Part shown: positions 1-8,907 of the stretch, in pieces | Position numbering within the stretch: position 1 is the stretch's first letter | Layout: each line of letters begins with the position of its first letter | NCBI RefSeq assembly: GCF_007826885.1 | Contig: NZ_ML675585.1 | Coordinates: 1-64,000, forward strand | Origin: Candidatus Nitrosocosmicus arcticus | GTDB taxonomy: Archaea > Thermoproteota > Nitrososphaeria > Nitrososphaerales > Nitrososphaeraceae | DNA: 64,000 nucleotides | Direction of reading: 5' to 3' | Translations under genes and position numbers: made by a program | Notes under the pieces: generated by a model | The model's database searches: none | Told to the model about the DNA's origin: nothing | The model's input: only the letters and a program-made list of their open reading frames with translations

Positions 1-693
1 TTTTAGGATTTTAAGGTCTGAATTTAGATAGTGATTTTCAAAATTCTGCACCATGACAAAATAATATTTATTAAATGCAATTCCAATGCTCACATGAGTA
101 TGAAACATGTTTAAAATATTATTTTTGTGCCCGTTGTTGCAACAAGTCTCATCATTATGGATCATTGAGTATTCTAAATCATTAATTGCCTTGTATTGAT
201 CAATGACTGGACAGTAAAACCGCTTGTAATCATTACATAAATCAGATGCTTTGTAGTAGTTTTGGCCACCGTTTGAAAGCACATAACTTATTTGACCTAC
301 GTTTTGTTGAATGTAGCCAGTACCGTTATACAGTGAATACAGCATATAGGGTTTAAACCCATCCATGGTCATGTGAGATATAGTCTTTGTCTGTAATAAT
401 TCATTTGCATGAATTTGGGCAGCTGTGTTATTACTTTGTAATAATGTCGAAAGACCATGCTCTGCACGATCCTCATTTATCCGGGATAAAGCAAAACTCT
501 TTAATGCCTGTATCGTGTCTGAAGAATCATTATACTCATTCGCAGAGAAGGGATTTGATGCGTTTGATAAAGGCACATTATGTATAAGTAAAGAAACAAT
601 CAAAAATAAACCAACTATCAATGGTTGGTATTTACTAGGCATATACAATGACTTTTCATTAAAAATAATATTTTTATTTTTTGTATTATTCAT
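1..693 (-). CDS. CAP/SCP-domain secreted or membrane-anchored protein, C-terminus cut by window edge
   Basis: The minus-strand frame is open from an ATG at 693 to base 1 (231 residues seen, no stop). Residues 22-45 form a hydrophobic signal or anchor. The rest matches the CAP family (CRISP/antigen 5/PR-1, bacterial YkwD type): RINEDRAEHGLS at about 71-82, HANELL at 96-101, and the typical GHKNNILN at about 189-196 followed by HTHVSIGIAF. His96 and His198/200 would be the CAP cavity histidines. The role of archaeal CAP proteins is not established; an extracellular or cell-surface role is inferred from the leader. Cys153, Cys161, Cys184 and Cys185 could form disulfides outside the cell. Confidence 0.8.
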   Translation of the reverse strand, partial: MNNTKNKNIIFNEKSLYMPSKYQPLIVGLFLIVSLLIHNVPLSNASNPFSANEYNDSSDTIQALKSFALSRINEDRAEHGLSTLLQSNNTAAQIHANELLQTKTISHMTMDGFKPYMLYSLYNGTGYIQQNVGQISYVLSNGGQNYYKASDLCNDYKRFYCPVIDQYKAINDLEYSMIHNDETCCNNGHKNNILNMFHTHVSIGIAFNKYYFVMVQNFENHYLNSDLKILK

Positions 694-774
694 GCAGTAA
701 AATCTTCTTATTTTTTTTACTATTTCGATCATATTTACCAAAAATTTATTTATCTAGGCAGTAGGCAATAATGT

Positions 775-1257
775 CTACTCATCCACAGATTTATTTGATA
801 AATTTTTCACAGTCTGAATTTTCCTGTATTCAAAAATTTTCTTTAGACTATTTTCCACATATCCTTCCATCAATTTTCCTAAAAAGAAAAAAGGTAATTC
901 GAATTCAATCTTGTCTGTAACAACTGTTTGATTTTTTCCAATTTCTGAAAATAGATGTACATGTTTCCATTTTTTGAATGGTCCTTTTACCATTTCATCT
1001 ATATACTCATATTTAGATACATCAACCATAGATATTTTTGAATACCATTTGCTATTATAAAGGGCTAACCTCCCTGATATGGTCATTTGAAGACCTTTGA
1101 CAATTTGTTCATCGGAGGTTTCAATAATCTTTAATTTTAGGTTGGGTGGTGTAACTATTTCTAAATGCTTGACATCAGTATAGAAATTCCAAACTTCATC
1201 TACGTGACAATTGACCATGAATGATTGTTCAAAGGATCTCAATTTACAGTATACCAC
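775..1257 (-). CDS. SRPBCC (START-like) family protein
   Basis: A 160-residue protein of the SRPBCC helix-grip fold. It has the usual order: beta-1 (FEQSFMVNCHVDEVWNFYTD, about 9-28), the TPPNLKLKI segment, then alternating strands with KWKHVHLF and VVTDKIEFELP, and a C-terminal amphipathic helix. Members bind small hydrophobic ligands or act as cyclases/aromatases; the ligand here is unknown. The GTG at 1257 is chosen because an internal ATG at 1218 would remove the first strand. It lies 9 bases downstream of a VOC gene on the same strand. A second SRPBCC/VOC pair occurs at 54.8-55.6 kb. Confidence 0.75.
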   Translation of the reverse strand: MVYCKLRSFEQSFMVNCHVDEVWNFYTDVKHLEIVTPPNLKLKIIETSDEQIVKGLQMTISGRLALYNSKWYSKISMVDVSKYEYIDEMVKGPFKKWKHVHLFSEIGKNQTVVTDKIEFELPFFFLGKLMEGYVENSLKKIFEYRKIQTVKNLSNKSVDE

Positions 1258-1266
1258 CAGATAAAG

Positions 1267-1647
1267 TCAATTTTTAAGCTTTTCTAGAATTAGAAATTCA
1301 TTTCCATCGACATCTTTAAACATCGCATGAATTCCTAGAATAGATTTTAATGGACTACGAGAAAATGTAACTCCTCTTGCTTTCAGATCATTAAATGTTC
1401 TATGAATATCACTAGTTCTAAAAACTATCACGGGCATTGGCTTTAAATCTTTTTTGGAAATTAGTGATTTTGGATACAGATTAACTGAGGAATCCGATGA
1501 TCTGGGGGCTATCTCCACCCACCTAAAGTTTGATTCTAATTCCAAATCACATATAACTTCAAAGTCTACCTTTTCGACCCAAAATTTCAAAGATTCCTGC
1601 TGATCTTTTACAAATATCGATGTTGAAGCAATTCCAGTTATCACCAT
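1267..1647 (-). CDS. VOC family (glyoxalase/bleomycin-resistance fold) protein
   Basis: A 126-residue protein with the vicinal-oxygen-chelate fold: ITGIASTSIFVKDQQESLKF at the N-terminus, then a middle strand pair, and the C-terminal signature GIHAMFKDVDGNEFLILE at about 105-122, where the last Glu is a usual metal ligand. VOC proteins are metal-dependent lyases, dioxygenases or resistance proteins; the substrate cannot be read here. Its neighbour downstream is an SRPBCC protein and the two are probably co-transcribed. The start is the ATG at 1647. Confidence 0.75.
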   Translation of the reverse strand: MVITGIASTSIFVKDQQESLKFWVEKVDFEVICDLELESNFRWVEIAPRSSDSSVNLYPKSLISKKDLKPMPVIVFRTSDIHRTFNDLKARGVTFSRSPLKSILGIHAMFKDVDGNEFLILEKLKN

Positions 1648-1752
1648 TTATCTAATTAATTCACAATCATCCCGCTTTCCTTTTAATGTTTTATGTTGTA
1701 TTGAAATGAGAAAATTATTTATTTAGACGTTATGAAATCAATTGTTCTAATT

Positions 1753-2739
1753 TTAAATCCATTCATCTTTTACTATATGATAAATCTTCTTTCTTATGTC
1801 ATCTAGATTAGTCTTTTCAATAATTAGTCCTTGATCTTTTAGTTCTTCCAACCCTGTTTGAACGGTTCTACGTGGTAAATTAGTAATATTAATTAATTCG
1901 CTTTGTTCCATAGAATTTCTTGTTCGAATAATATAATAAATAAACTTTGTAGCTGGACTCCCTTTGGCTATTTTTTTCATACTGGAAATTCCATAACTAG
2001 ATGGGGATAAGAATCCCTTTCTCTGCGATTCAATGGATATTACGTTTTCCAAATTTGTTTCACCAAGATTTACCCTTTGACCAAATTCAGCAATCATTGC
2101 TGCCTGTTGAATTTCCAGAGGAGTTTCAAATATAATTTTGTTCGGAGATATTTTTGATGTTACTGCACCAACTATATTCCATTTAATATTCCCTTTTTCG
2201 TCGTATATACCTACAGCATACCCCAGGTTACCTTCAAGGAGAATTTTTTCTGAACCTACTTCTATGGCCTCATTAATTTTAGTAATTGTTTGATCAAACG
2301 AAAGCTGTCTTCTCGGATCTTTTTTTCCTACTTTCCAAAGTGCTACTAGGTCTTTAGACTTTAACTTGGCTGCAATCTGTTTCTTTTTTTCTAAAGATAA
2401 TTCAATATTATTTTCACCTACTTCAATAATGTCAAACCCCAACTTTGAGGCATCCTCAACGTATTTATCAAATGATTTTTCCAACAACGCATATTCTGTA
2501 AGTGTACTCCCAACGGAAACCAATATGTCATGTTCATGGTAGAAATTTATCCGATCCATCAGTTGATCATTTGAAATCAAGAGGGGTAGAGGACCATAAA
2601 TTTTTGCAATATCGATTAGCGGGGAAATTATTTTGAAATTCGCACTATCAAATCCTTGAAATTTATCTACGATATATGTAATTCCTTCTTTCCTCGGTTT
2701 CTGCCAATCAATCCTTCTAGTAGATAAATGATCGAGCAT
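1753..2739 (-). CDS. ComA-like (phosphosulfolactate synthase family) TIM barrel fused to a C-terminal winged helix
   Basis: Residues 1-250 follow the ComA family: KEGITYIVDKFQG near the start, AKIYG (family K-F-G), VGSTL (family PGGTL), KLGFDIIEVGENNIELS, KVGKKDP, GIYDEKGN, IIFETP and VNLGETNLENVISIESQRKG. ComA adds sulfite to phosphoenolpyruvate in coenzyme M synthesis. Here the family motif EGRESG reads EGNLGY, so the phosphate-site Arg is missing and the reaction may differ. Residues about 265-325 form a winged helix (NLPRRTVQTGLEELKDQGLI). Such a fusion suggests a metabolite-sensing regulator, which is inference. ATG at 2739 is preferred to a TTG nine bases upstream. Confidence 0.7.
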   Translation of the reverse strand: MLDHLSTRRIDWQKPRKEGITYIVDKFQGFDSANFKIISPLIDIAKIYGPLPLLISNDQLMDRINFYHEHDILVSVGSTLTEYALLEKSFDKYVEDASKLGFDIIEVGENNIELSLEKKKQIAAKLKSKDLVALWKVGKKDPRRQLSFDQTITKINEAIEVGSEKILLEGNLGYAVGIYDEKGNIKWNIVGAVTSKISPNKIIFETPLEIQQAAMIAEFGQRVNLGETNLENVISIESQRKGFLSPSSYGISSMKKIAKGSPATKFIYYIIRTRNSMEQSELINITNLPRRTVQTGLEELKDQGLIIEKTNLDDIRKKIYHIVKDEWI

Positions 2740-2950
2740 AAGTATCAATATGGAAAGAGGTATATTGAATTATACCACATATCGAAACAATTTTTGAAAC
2801 AAAAACACGTTCAAATCTCAGAGTTGAATTTTACAGGGTATTTTTATAGATAGGAAATCAGAATGCGATAATACATCAAATTTAAAGAGATAGAAGGAAT
2901 TAATGCAATAATAGCCCGATTATGAAATAAACATTGGATAGCATACTCAA

Positions 2951-3301
2951 TCAAATTACTTCTATAGATTCTCTAGAATAGCCCTTGGTCAACAAAAATT
3001 CAGTTACTTTGGATCTATGATCCCCTTGCAATACGATCATCCCATTTTTTGCGGTTCCACCTGTCCCTATGGTCTTTTTTAATTCATGAGCAATTGATTC
3101 CATTTTTTCTTGATCGGTAAACCCTTTGATGTTTGTTACTCGTTTACCTCGCTTAATTACGTATAGTTGAACAATTATTTTAATCTCATCTTCATCGAGT
3201 TTTTTTAATAAATCGTCAAAAGAATTCTCGTCTGCGACTGCAAATGGTTCTATTCTATTTTTTTTAGAACTTACCGGTTTCTCTTTTTTTATCTCTGATA
3301 T
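2951..3301 (-). CDS. Translation initiation factor aIF1 (SUI1/eIF1 family), apparent ATA start
   Basis: The frame encodes the SUI1 domain: IKIIVQLYVIKRGKRVTNIK, a central helix, then KTIGTGGTAKNGMIVLQGDH with the invariant GTGG and GDHR, ending RESIEVI and TGA. aIF1 binds the 30S P-site region and monitors start-codon pairing. No ATG, GTG or TTG occurs in frame between the upstream stop (3314-3316) and the domain core; the first Met codon lies inside the fold. An ATA at 3301 gives MSEIKKEKPVSS and lies about 26 bases after a TATA-like box, as expected for a leaderless message. Family call is firm; the start is inference. A base error in the assembly is the main alternative. Confidence 0.85.
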   Translation of the reverse strand: MSEIKKEKPVSSKKNRIEPFAVADENSFDDLLKKLDEDEIKIIVQLYVIKRGKRVTNIKGFTDQEKMESIAHELKKTIGTGGTAKNGMIVLQGDHRSKVTEFLLTKGYSRESIEVI

Positions 3302-3320
3302 ACTGATTACTATTTAGTGA

Positions 3321-3331
3321 TTATATTTATT
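3321..3331 (-). promoter_or_regulatory. TATA-like box of aIF1
   Basis: On the minus strand an A-run is followed by TAAATATAAT. Its centre is about 26 bases upstream of the ATA proposed as the aIF1 start, the normal archaeal spacing from TATA box to transcription start. This would make the mRNA leaderless and place the ATA at its very 5' end. Confidence 0.4.
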
Positions 3332-3603
3332 TTTTGTTATCCATTACGTGTCCAATATTCAAATAAATGATAATCGAATTTTAAGCTAATATTATCACAG
3401 GTACCATACGGCTCCTGGTTTTGATTTAAAATTTCAATTCAACACCTCAGATGGCTTTACTTTTGAATATTGCAATCAATAATCAATTACAATTGCCTTC
3501 CCAGTCATGAAAAGATTAAATAATATTTGTATTGATGATTATTGGTACGATCCTTAAATACCCCGGAGACTAATTTTGTGTGAAGAAATCAAGAATAAAA
3601 ACA

Positions 3604-3972
3604 TCAAACTTGTACTGCAATAACAACATAATCTCCTTTTCGTATACTCAGTAAGCTTGCTATTTTTGCTTTGATGCCATATTTCTTACTTCTTATTCTT
3701 AGAATATCACGTTTTTCTTGTGAATCAACAAAACGTGCTGTACCGGCCACCCAAGTCCCCTTTGATACGCCTCTATAATTGCATGGAGCCACTCTCACGA
3801 CATTATTATTCTTAATTCGTTTCACTTTTCCGGTCTTTTCTCTAGTCACTACAAAAATATCCTTATCCTTTCGGATGAACCATACGGGTGTAACTATTGG
3901 ATGATTGTTTTTTCTATAAGTTTCAAGATTTAAATAGGATTCATTTTCAAATTGTTGGGTATTTGCAGGCAT
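3604..3972 (-). CDS. PPOX-class pyridoxamine 5'-phosphate oxidase-like (probably F420-dependent) protein
   Basis: A 122-residue split-barrel protein. YLNLETYRKNNHPIVTPVWF (13-32), KTGKVKRIKNNNVVRVAPCN and SKGTWVAGTARFV match the PPOX class F420-dependent group (Rv2061c-like), which uses reduced F420 or flavin to reduce or oxidize small molecules. Length is normal for the class. F420 use fits the NpdG-type F420:NADPH oxidoreductase at 36.3 kb. It is a single gene with its own ATG at 3972. The substrate is unknown. Confidence 0.75.
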   Translation of the reverse strand: MPANTQQFENESYLNLETYRKNNHPIVTPVWFIRKDKDIFVVTREKTGKVKRIKNNNVVRVAPCNYRGVSKGTWVAGTARFVDSQEKRDILRIRSKKYGIKAKIASLLSIRKGDYVVIAVQV

Positions 3973-4145
3973 AATAATTTTGACTGCCTGCTAGTTATAA
4001 AGAATGTCGTTAGTAAAGATCTACTGAATAGTAAGTATGATCATACGTAAAAAGAATAGAAAGAATGAAACTGTTTAATTAATATTATCTAAATCTAAGA
4101 AATTCATAATTTAAATAATTAACAATGAAAATACAATATTAAATT

Positions 4146-4930
4146 GCAGAATATGATGAGATATACTATTACCGAACAAAGAGGAAGTACTAGAATAATC
4201 AAGATTATAGACCAGAGGTGTATAATGCGATTAATTTCGATTTGGTTACAGAATTAAAGCGCGAAATTGGTCTATGTGAAACTAACGAAAAAATTTCTGC
4301 CGCAACATTAACAGGAGAAGGATCAAATTCTTTCAGTGCAGGCGGGGACTCGAACAATATGGTCAAGGTGTCGCCCAATTAAGCAGTATAAAACGCAAAT
4401 CATGTTCACGAACTATTAAACCAAATTGAAGGGCTAGCCAAACCGGTACTAACTGAAATTAATGGTTTTGCATTAGGTGGTGGATGCCAAATAGCACTAG
4501 CCTGTGATTTGAGAATTGCATCCGTTGATGCAAAAAATAGGGCAACCAGAGGTCAAGATAGGAATTTCACCTGATTGGGAGGCACACAGAGATTATCAAG
4601 AATAGTAGGCATCTCAAAAGCAAAAGAATTGACATATACTGGGAAAATAATTGACGTCAACGAAGCACATAGAATAAGACTCGTCAATAAAATAGTCAAG
4701 TTGAATTATGATGAAAAACAACAGGATAATCCTAAACCAAGAACGCTATTTTAGTAAAAGAAAACTATTGTGTTAATATGCCTTTCAATCGCAGAATCCA
4801 TTAATAATAGTTATCCCATGGTGACGAAAACCTGCAAAGTCCTAATAAACAAGGCAAGGGATGCAGATATTGATACTGGATTACTCCTCGAATAATTTGC
4901 CTTCAGATTCTGTTTGAACGATCTGATAAA
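4146..4930 (+). pseudogene. Decayed enoyl-CoA hydratase/crotonase gene
   Basis: Fragments in shifting frames spell a crotonase: NYRPEVYNAINFDLVTELK, then AATLTGEGSNSFSAGGD, a stop after VKVSPN, LEGLAKPVLTEINGFALGGG plus CQIALACDLRIASVDAK (oxyanion-hole region), then a frameshift, [18 protein letters not shown] with a base missing, [20 protein letters not shown], and a C-terminal DADIDTGLLLE with an early stop. At least three stops or frameshifts break it. Crotonases hydrate enoyl-CoAs; thaumarchaea need one in the 3-hydroxypropionate/4-hydroxybutyrate cycle, so a functional paralog is expected elsewhere. Confidence 0.75.
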
Positions 4931-5264
4931 TAGACGAGCTAATCTGAGGGAAAAAGAACAATCATTCACAACTTACCAATACATGCTGAAGGACAATCAA
5001 CTCAAAGCCCTTTTCAATTTCAATGGATGATAATAAAATAGGTCTAAATTGTAAATAATCGAGTTAGCAATGGTCGGTAGGATTGGACTCGAAAACAATA
5101 AATCAGTGGAAAGGAGATTACATAAAGAGAATCCTAAACTATGAGTTATGGAAGACATCTCACACGCTCACATGTATATCATAATCTAAGATACAGAATA
5201 AATACATTCGAATTTTTCCATGTTAACACATATACTTATTTTTGTCGAAATTAATATAGATTTC
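4931..5264 (+). other. Intergenic stretch between crotonase remnant and coiled-coil gene
   Basis: No coding frame of note. It is AT-rich and should hold the promoter of the coiled-coil gene. An upstream in-frame ATG at 5220 would add 15 hydrophobic residues to that gene but has no obvious support. Confidence 0.3.
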
Positions 5265-6599
5265 ATGCCCTCATTTAATTTTTTTAAGAAAAAAGATAAA
5301 GATATTTCAAACTCAAATAATAAAAAGAGTGCTGCTGCTGCTGCTGCTGCAAATTCAACAGTACCGACGGTTCAAGTCCAAGACAATAAAATTACTATTG
5401 AGGATGCTGTAAAAGAGTTAGAAAAAAGTGAAGGAAAGATAACTAAGAATCTCTTGATTAATTTGGAAAAGACATTTGAGGATACGAATCTAGCCTTTCA
5501 ACACATTAATATTATTGCAGAGGATTTGGACGCAGAAGTCATAAATACGGAAGAAGAAAAGCTGATGCCATTAGTGCAGAATACAAAAAACACTATAGTA
5601 CGGGCATTAAAACGCGAATCTTCCAATATATTACCCGTTCCCAAGACCTTTGAAGAATTCATCAAATTCAGGGATTCGGTAGATGCGTCAATAAACAGGT
5701 TCGGCGAAGTTACAAGTTCGCATAGCAGAATCGTCAATACCTTTATGAAAAAACATGCAAATAGTTTGAGGGGAGAATTAAAAAGAATAAGTGATGGTTC
5801 TGAAAAATTAAACGACGGATATAATGAGATAACCGAGGATAGAAAAATGATAGAAGAATGTCGATCTAACCTCCTAAGTATTCATTCCAAAATAGATGAA
5901 ATTAACAAGGCCAATATTACAATAAAAAATCTCGATGAAAAGATCAGACAAATTAAGGAGGGAAAAGATAGAAGGGAAAAGGAAATTAATTTAATAAAAT
6001 CCTCATCAGATTATGCTAAATGTTTAAAATACCTACAAGAAAAAGAAGAAATTGATAAGAAGAGGAAGAAATCTATTAATCAACTATACGATATTTCCAA
6101 TCACCTGACAAAAGCAGCGAATAAATATTCTTATGGACTATCCAAAGGAACGGTAGAAAAAATAGACACGATTGTAAATAAACCCTCAGAAATAGTTTCC
6201 AAACCAGATATGTCAGAATACATAATACTACTAATGGATATCAAAGAATCTGTAAGGAGTAATAAAATAGTATTAAAAGATTCTAAAAAGGTATTACAAT
6301 ATTTTGATATTCTAATAGATGAATTACCGAAATTTAAAACAGAGATCAAAGAGTTAGATTCAAAAATAGATCGACTAAAGGACAAAGACAAAATAGCAAT
6401 CCTAGACGATGTAAAGAAAAAAGAAGAGGAGAGAAATGAAGAGGAGAGAATCATAAAGTTGGAAAATCAAAGGAAGGAGGATATTACTAAGGAAAAAATA
6501 GGACTCGAGGAACAAATGATATCAACAACAAGAGATATCGAAGAGCAAATTCACAAACTATGCAGAAAGAAGTATAAAATAATTACTCCATCAGCATAA
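5265..6599 (+). CDS. Long coiled-coil protein of unknown function
   Basis: A 444-residue charged protein with no transmembrane segment if started at the ATG 5265 (MPSFNFFKKKDKD). It has a low-complexity linker with seven alanines (about 23-29), then from about 45 to the end almost continuous heptad-like helices rich in Lys, Glu and Ile, e.g. IKNLDEKIRQIKEGKDRREK and a terminal KKKEEERNEEERIIKLE. The C-terminus is basic (LCRKKYKIITPSA). It resembles cytoskeletal or SMC-like scaffold helices only in composition. No catalytic motif is seen and I do not recognise a family. It is monocistronic. Confidence 0.6.
   Translation: MPSFNFFKKKDKDISNSNNKKSAAAAAAANSTVPTVQVQDNKITIEDAVKELEKSEGKITKNLLINLEKTFEDTNLAFQHINIIAEDLDAEVINTEEEKLMPLVQNTKNTIVRALKRESSNILPVPKTFEEFIKFRDSVDASINRFGEVTSSHSRIVNTFMKKHANSLRGELKRISDGSEKLNDGYNEITEDRKMIEECRSNLLSIHSKIDEINKANITIKNLDEKIRQIKEGKDRREKEINLIKSSSDYAKCLKYLQEKEEIDKKRKKSINQLYDISNHLTKAANKYSYGLSKGTVEKIDTIVNKPSEIVSKPDMSEYIILLMDIKESVRSNKIVLKDSKKVLQYFDILIDELPKFKTEIKELDSKIDRLKDKDKIAILDDVKKKEEERNEEERIIKLENQRKEDITKEKIGLEEQMISTTRDIEEQIHKLCRKKYKIITPSA
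5331..5351 (+). repeat. GCT triplet microsatellite encoding poly-Ala
   Basis: Six GCT units followed by GCA inside the N-terminal linker of the coiled-coil gene. The repeat keeps frame, so slippage would change only linker length. A similar GCT-rich patch lies outside genes at about 20245-20272. Confidence 0.8.
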
Positions 6600-6760
6600 A
6601 GGTTACCGAATCAAAATCGAATAACTCTGCAAGGTTTGAGTAGATTACTAGATGGACATAATGTTATGAATAGGATAATTAACACTTTACATGACAATCA
6701 CACATTGGAAGAGATAACCATAATTATACAATCAAAGAATAGAATTTTGATATGATTTCA

Positions 6761-7300
6761 TTACTTTGTGAACCTTTCTATGAGATCCTCATGTTGAGGA
6801 TACTGGAGTAACAATTTATCCCTATTGCCTAATTCAAAATCATCAAAATCGAATCCGGGAGAAACGGTACAACCCATTAGTGCAAATGATGTCTTGTTGT
6901 TTATTTCAGCACAAAACCAAGTATCCTTTGTTACTACGTAATGAAGATTTTCATCATTTTCAAGATTATTGCCAAGTTGTACTCTTTGACTGATACGCTC
7001 TTCGTTAATGATATGAATGGTAACAGGACTACCCAAATAGAAATGCCAAATTTCATCGCTCTTGACTCTATGAATAGCTGAATATTGAGTTCCGACCAAC
7101 AAATAATATATTAAAGTTGAAGCGGGGCGTATTTTTTCAGGATAAGTTATCATTTCAGAAATTTTATGTTCGTGTTTTTTATTATGAAATTTATTGTTCG
7201 ATATCATGTCAGGAGAACGATAAGATTCTTTAAAATATCCACCCTCATGGATATGTTTCTCTAATTCTAATTTTTTAATAATAAACTCTGCATCGATCAT
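6761..7300 (-). CDS. Cupin, DUF985 (YML079w-like) family
   Basis: A 179-residue cupin of the DUF985 group. The opening FIIKKLELEKHIHEGGYFKE plus SYRSP, STLIYYLLVGTQYSAIHRVK, SDEIWHFYLGSPVTIHII and the C-terminal LMGCTVSPGFDFDDFELG are family signatures in the right order. Structures of relatives show a jelly-roll dimer that binds a small ligand; the enzymatic role is unknown. An insertion of about 25 charged residues follows SYRSP. The ATG at 7300 is chosen over a TTG two codons upstream. It lies 33 bases downstream of a broken amidohydrolase gene on the same strand. Confidence 0.75.
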   Translation of the reverse strand: MIDAEFIIKKLELEKHIHEGGYFKESYRSPDMISNNKFHNKKHEHKISEMITYPEKIRPASTLIYYLLVGTQYSAIHRVKSDEIWHFYLGSPVTIHIINEERISQRVQLGNNLENDENLHYVVTKDTWFCAEINNKTSFALMGCTVSPGFDFDDFELGNRDKLLLQYPQHEDLIERFTK

Positions 7301-7332
7301 CAACAAGACCTTAATTCTGTAAATATTAAGAA

Positions 7333-8495
7333 TTACTCTTGATAAATGGTATTGCCTTCAGCTATCACCATAGTAGGATGGCTGGTTAATGAAAAAGGAT
7401 CACCATTCCATAATATCATTGATGAAATAAATCCAGGTTTAATTTGTCCAATATCGTCTATTCCGATAATATCAGCTGGTTCTTTAGTGATTTTCGAGAT
7501 AGAGTCTGATTTTGAAAGCCCAAATCGTAACACGTGTCTTAGTGTATAGAATAAGTTTCTTGTCAAGGTAACAGGATGATCACTCATTAGTGCAATTTTA
7601 CCTTTGAATCTATTAGAGGTTTCACGTTTCTCCAACTCTCGTTTTTTAACTCAACTTTATATTGGAAACTATCCAAAGGACCATATACGACTGGAATATC
7701 AATGGAGTGCAGATATATGAACACCTCTTCAAGATATATGCCCATGCAATGATGTGTCATTGTCTTCAGACCAAACTTCTTAGCCAATTCGATTAACAAT
7801 ATTGCATCATCCTCTTTGTGAAAATGCACCAAGACGCCAAGACGTTTTGACAACATATCTAAGAAAATTTCAGACAATGGATCAACTCATCGAGATCTTA
7901 TTCTTATCAATAAGATTTTGAAGTTTCATTGCTTTGAGTAGATGTTCGCGCAGAATCGCCATCGCACCCATTCGTGCAGTAGGTCTTGGACCTTTCCATT
8001 CAAAAGTGCTTCTAGGATTAAATCCTAAGGCCATCTTGATTCCCACATCTTGTACGAATGCTTTTTCGATATTGGTCTCAAAATTTCGTAACAATACAGC
8101 TCTGCCACCTATGATATTTTCACACCCAGGTAAAACAACAGAATAAAGAACTCCACTTTCGATAGAATCTCTAATCTCTAAATGATAAATCATCCATGTA
8201 AATACTATAATGAGTTGATTAGAGGTAAAATCGCATTGCTGTGTTCATTCGCTTCATCTTCACAAGCCGGCTCCTCTGATCTTACCATTCCTATGTGGCT
8301 ATGGGCATCAATTATAGCCGGAGTTACAAACACATCCTGGGCAATTAATCCGCAGGAATAGTCCGGTTTGGGTTTTTCTTCTCCAACATAAAGAATTCTA
8401 TCACCCTCAAATCCAATGTAACAGTTTCTTTTTTCTCTAGTACCATCGAATAAAGTAATTGATTTAATTAGTTTCATAGCAGAATTACGGACCAA
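7333..8495 (-). pseudogene. Amidohydrolase (imidazolonepropionase-like) broken by three frameshifts
   Basis: Four consecutive open pieces in different frames line up as one metal-dependent amidohydrolase. Piece one (8205-8495) holds VTPAIIDAHSHIGMVRSEEP with the first metal-binding HxH. Piece two (7882-8193) holds SVVLPGCENIIGGRAV. Piece three (7587-7877) holds LVHFHKEDDAILL and TMTHHCMGIYLEEV (further His ligands). Piece four (7333-7635) holds KIALMSDHPVTLTRN (metal Asp) and a C-terminal beta domain. Almost nothing is missing except reading frame, so decay is recent or the assembly has indels near 8200, 7880 and 7620. The substrate of the intact enzyme is unknown. Confidence 0.8.
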
Positions 8496-8907
8496 TGCAT
8501 ATTAAAATAATGTATTTGTATCAATTATCGATCCCATATGAGAAAAACCAGTCTCATTAATCTCTCTATGTAGATAATTAGATTCGTAGTGGCAGCAGTG
8601 GACTTGTGATTACCAACACAGATGAAAAGTAAAATTTAGTATAATCACAGACTGATGCCACCTTTTATACTAATTAGAGAAACGGAAAAATTGTAGATGC
8701 ATAATAAATGTAATAATATAGATTACACTACAATGACAATCCGCCTTATTGAAAGGAAATTGAGAAAATCAGGTCAATTAAATTGGAATATAGTATCATA
8801 TGTTTTTACTAGAACGAAATAACATTGCATGAAAAGCAGAGGTGAACAAATTTATTTGAAGCTTAAAGTCATTTTACATCGTCCGTTCAAATGTTGAATC
8901 CTATTTG
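8496..8907. other. Non-coding stretch
   Basis: Between two minus-strand genes. No open frame, tRNA or repeat was recognised on either strand; the piece next to 8495 should contain the promoter of the broken amidohydrolase. Confidence 0.3.

Noticed and set aside
5498-6454. Ser-rich minus-strand frames opposite the coiled-coil gene
   Set aside because: They are antisense shadows of Glu/Lys-rich codons; composition has no independent support.
7346-8146. Plus-strand frames over the amidohydrolase region
   Set aside because: They lie antisense to clear amidohydrolase motifs and have no recognisable domains.
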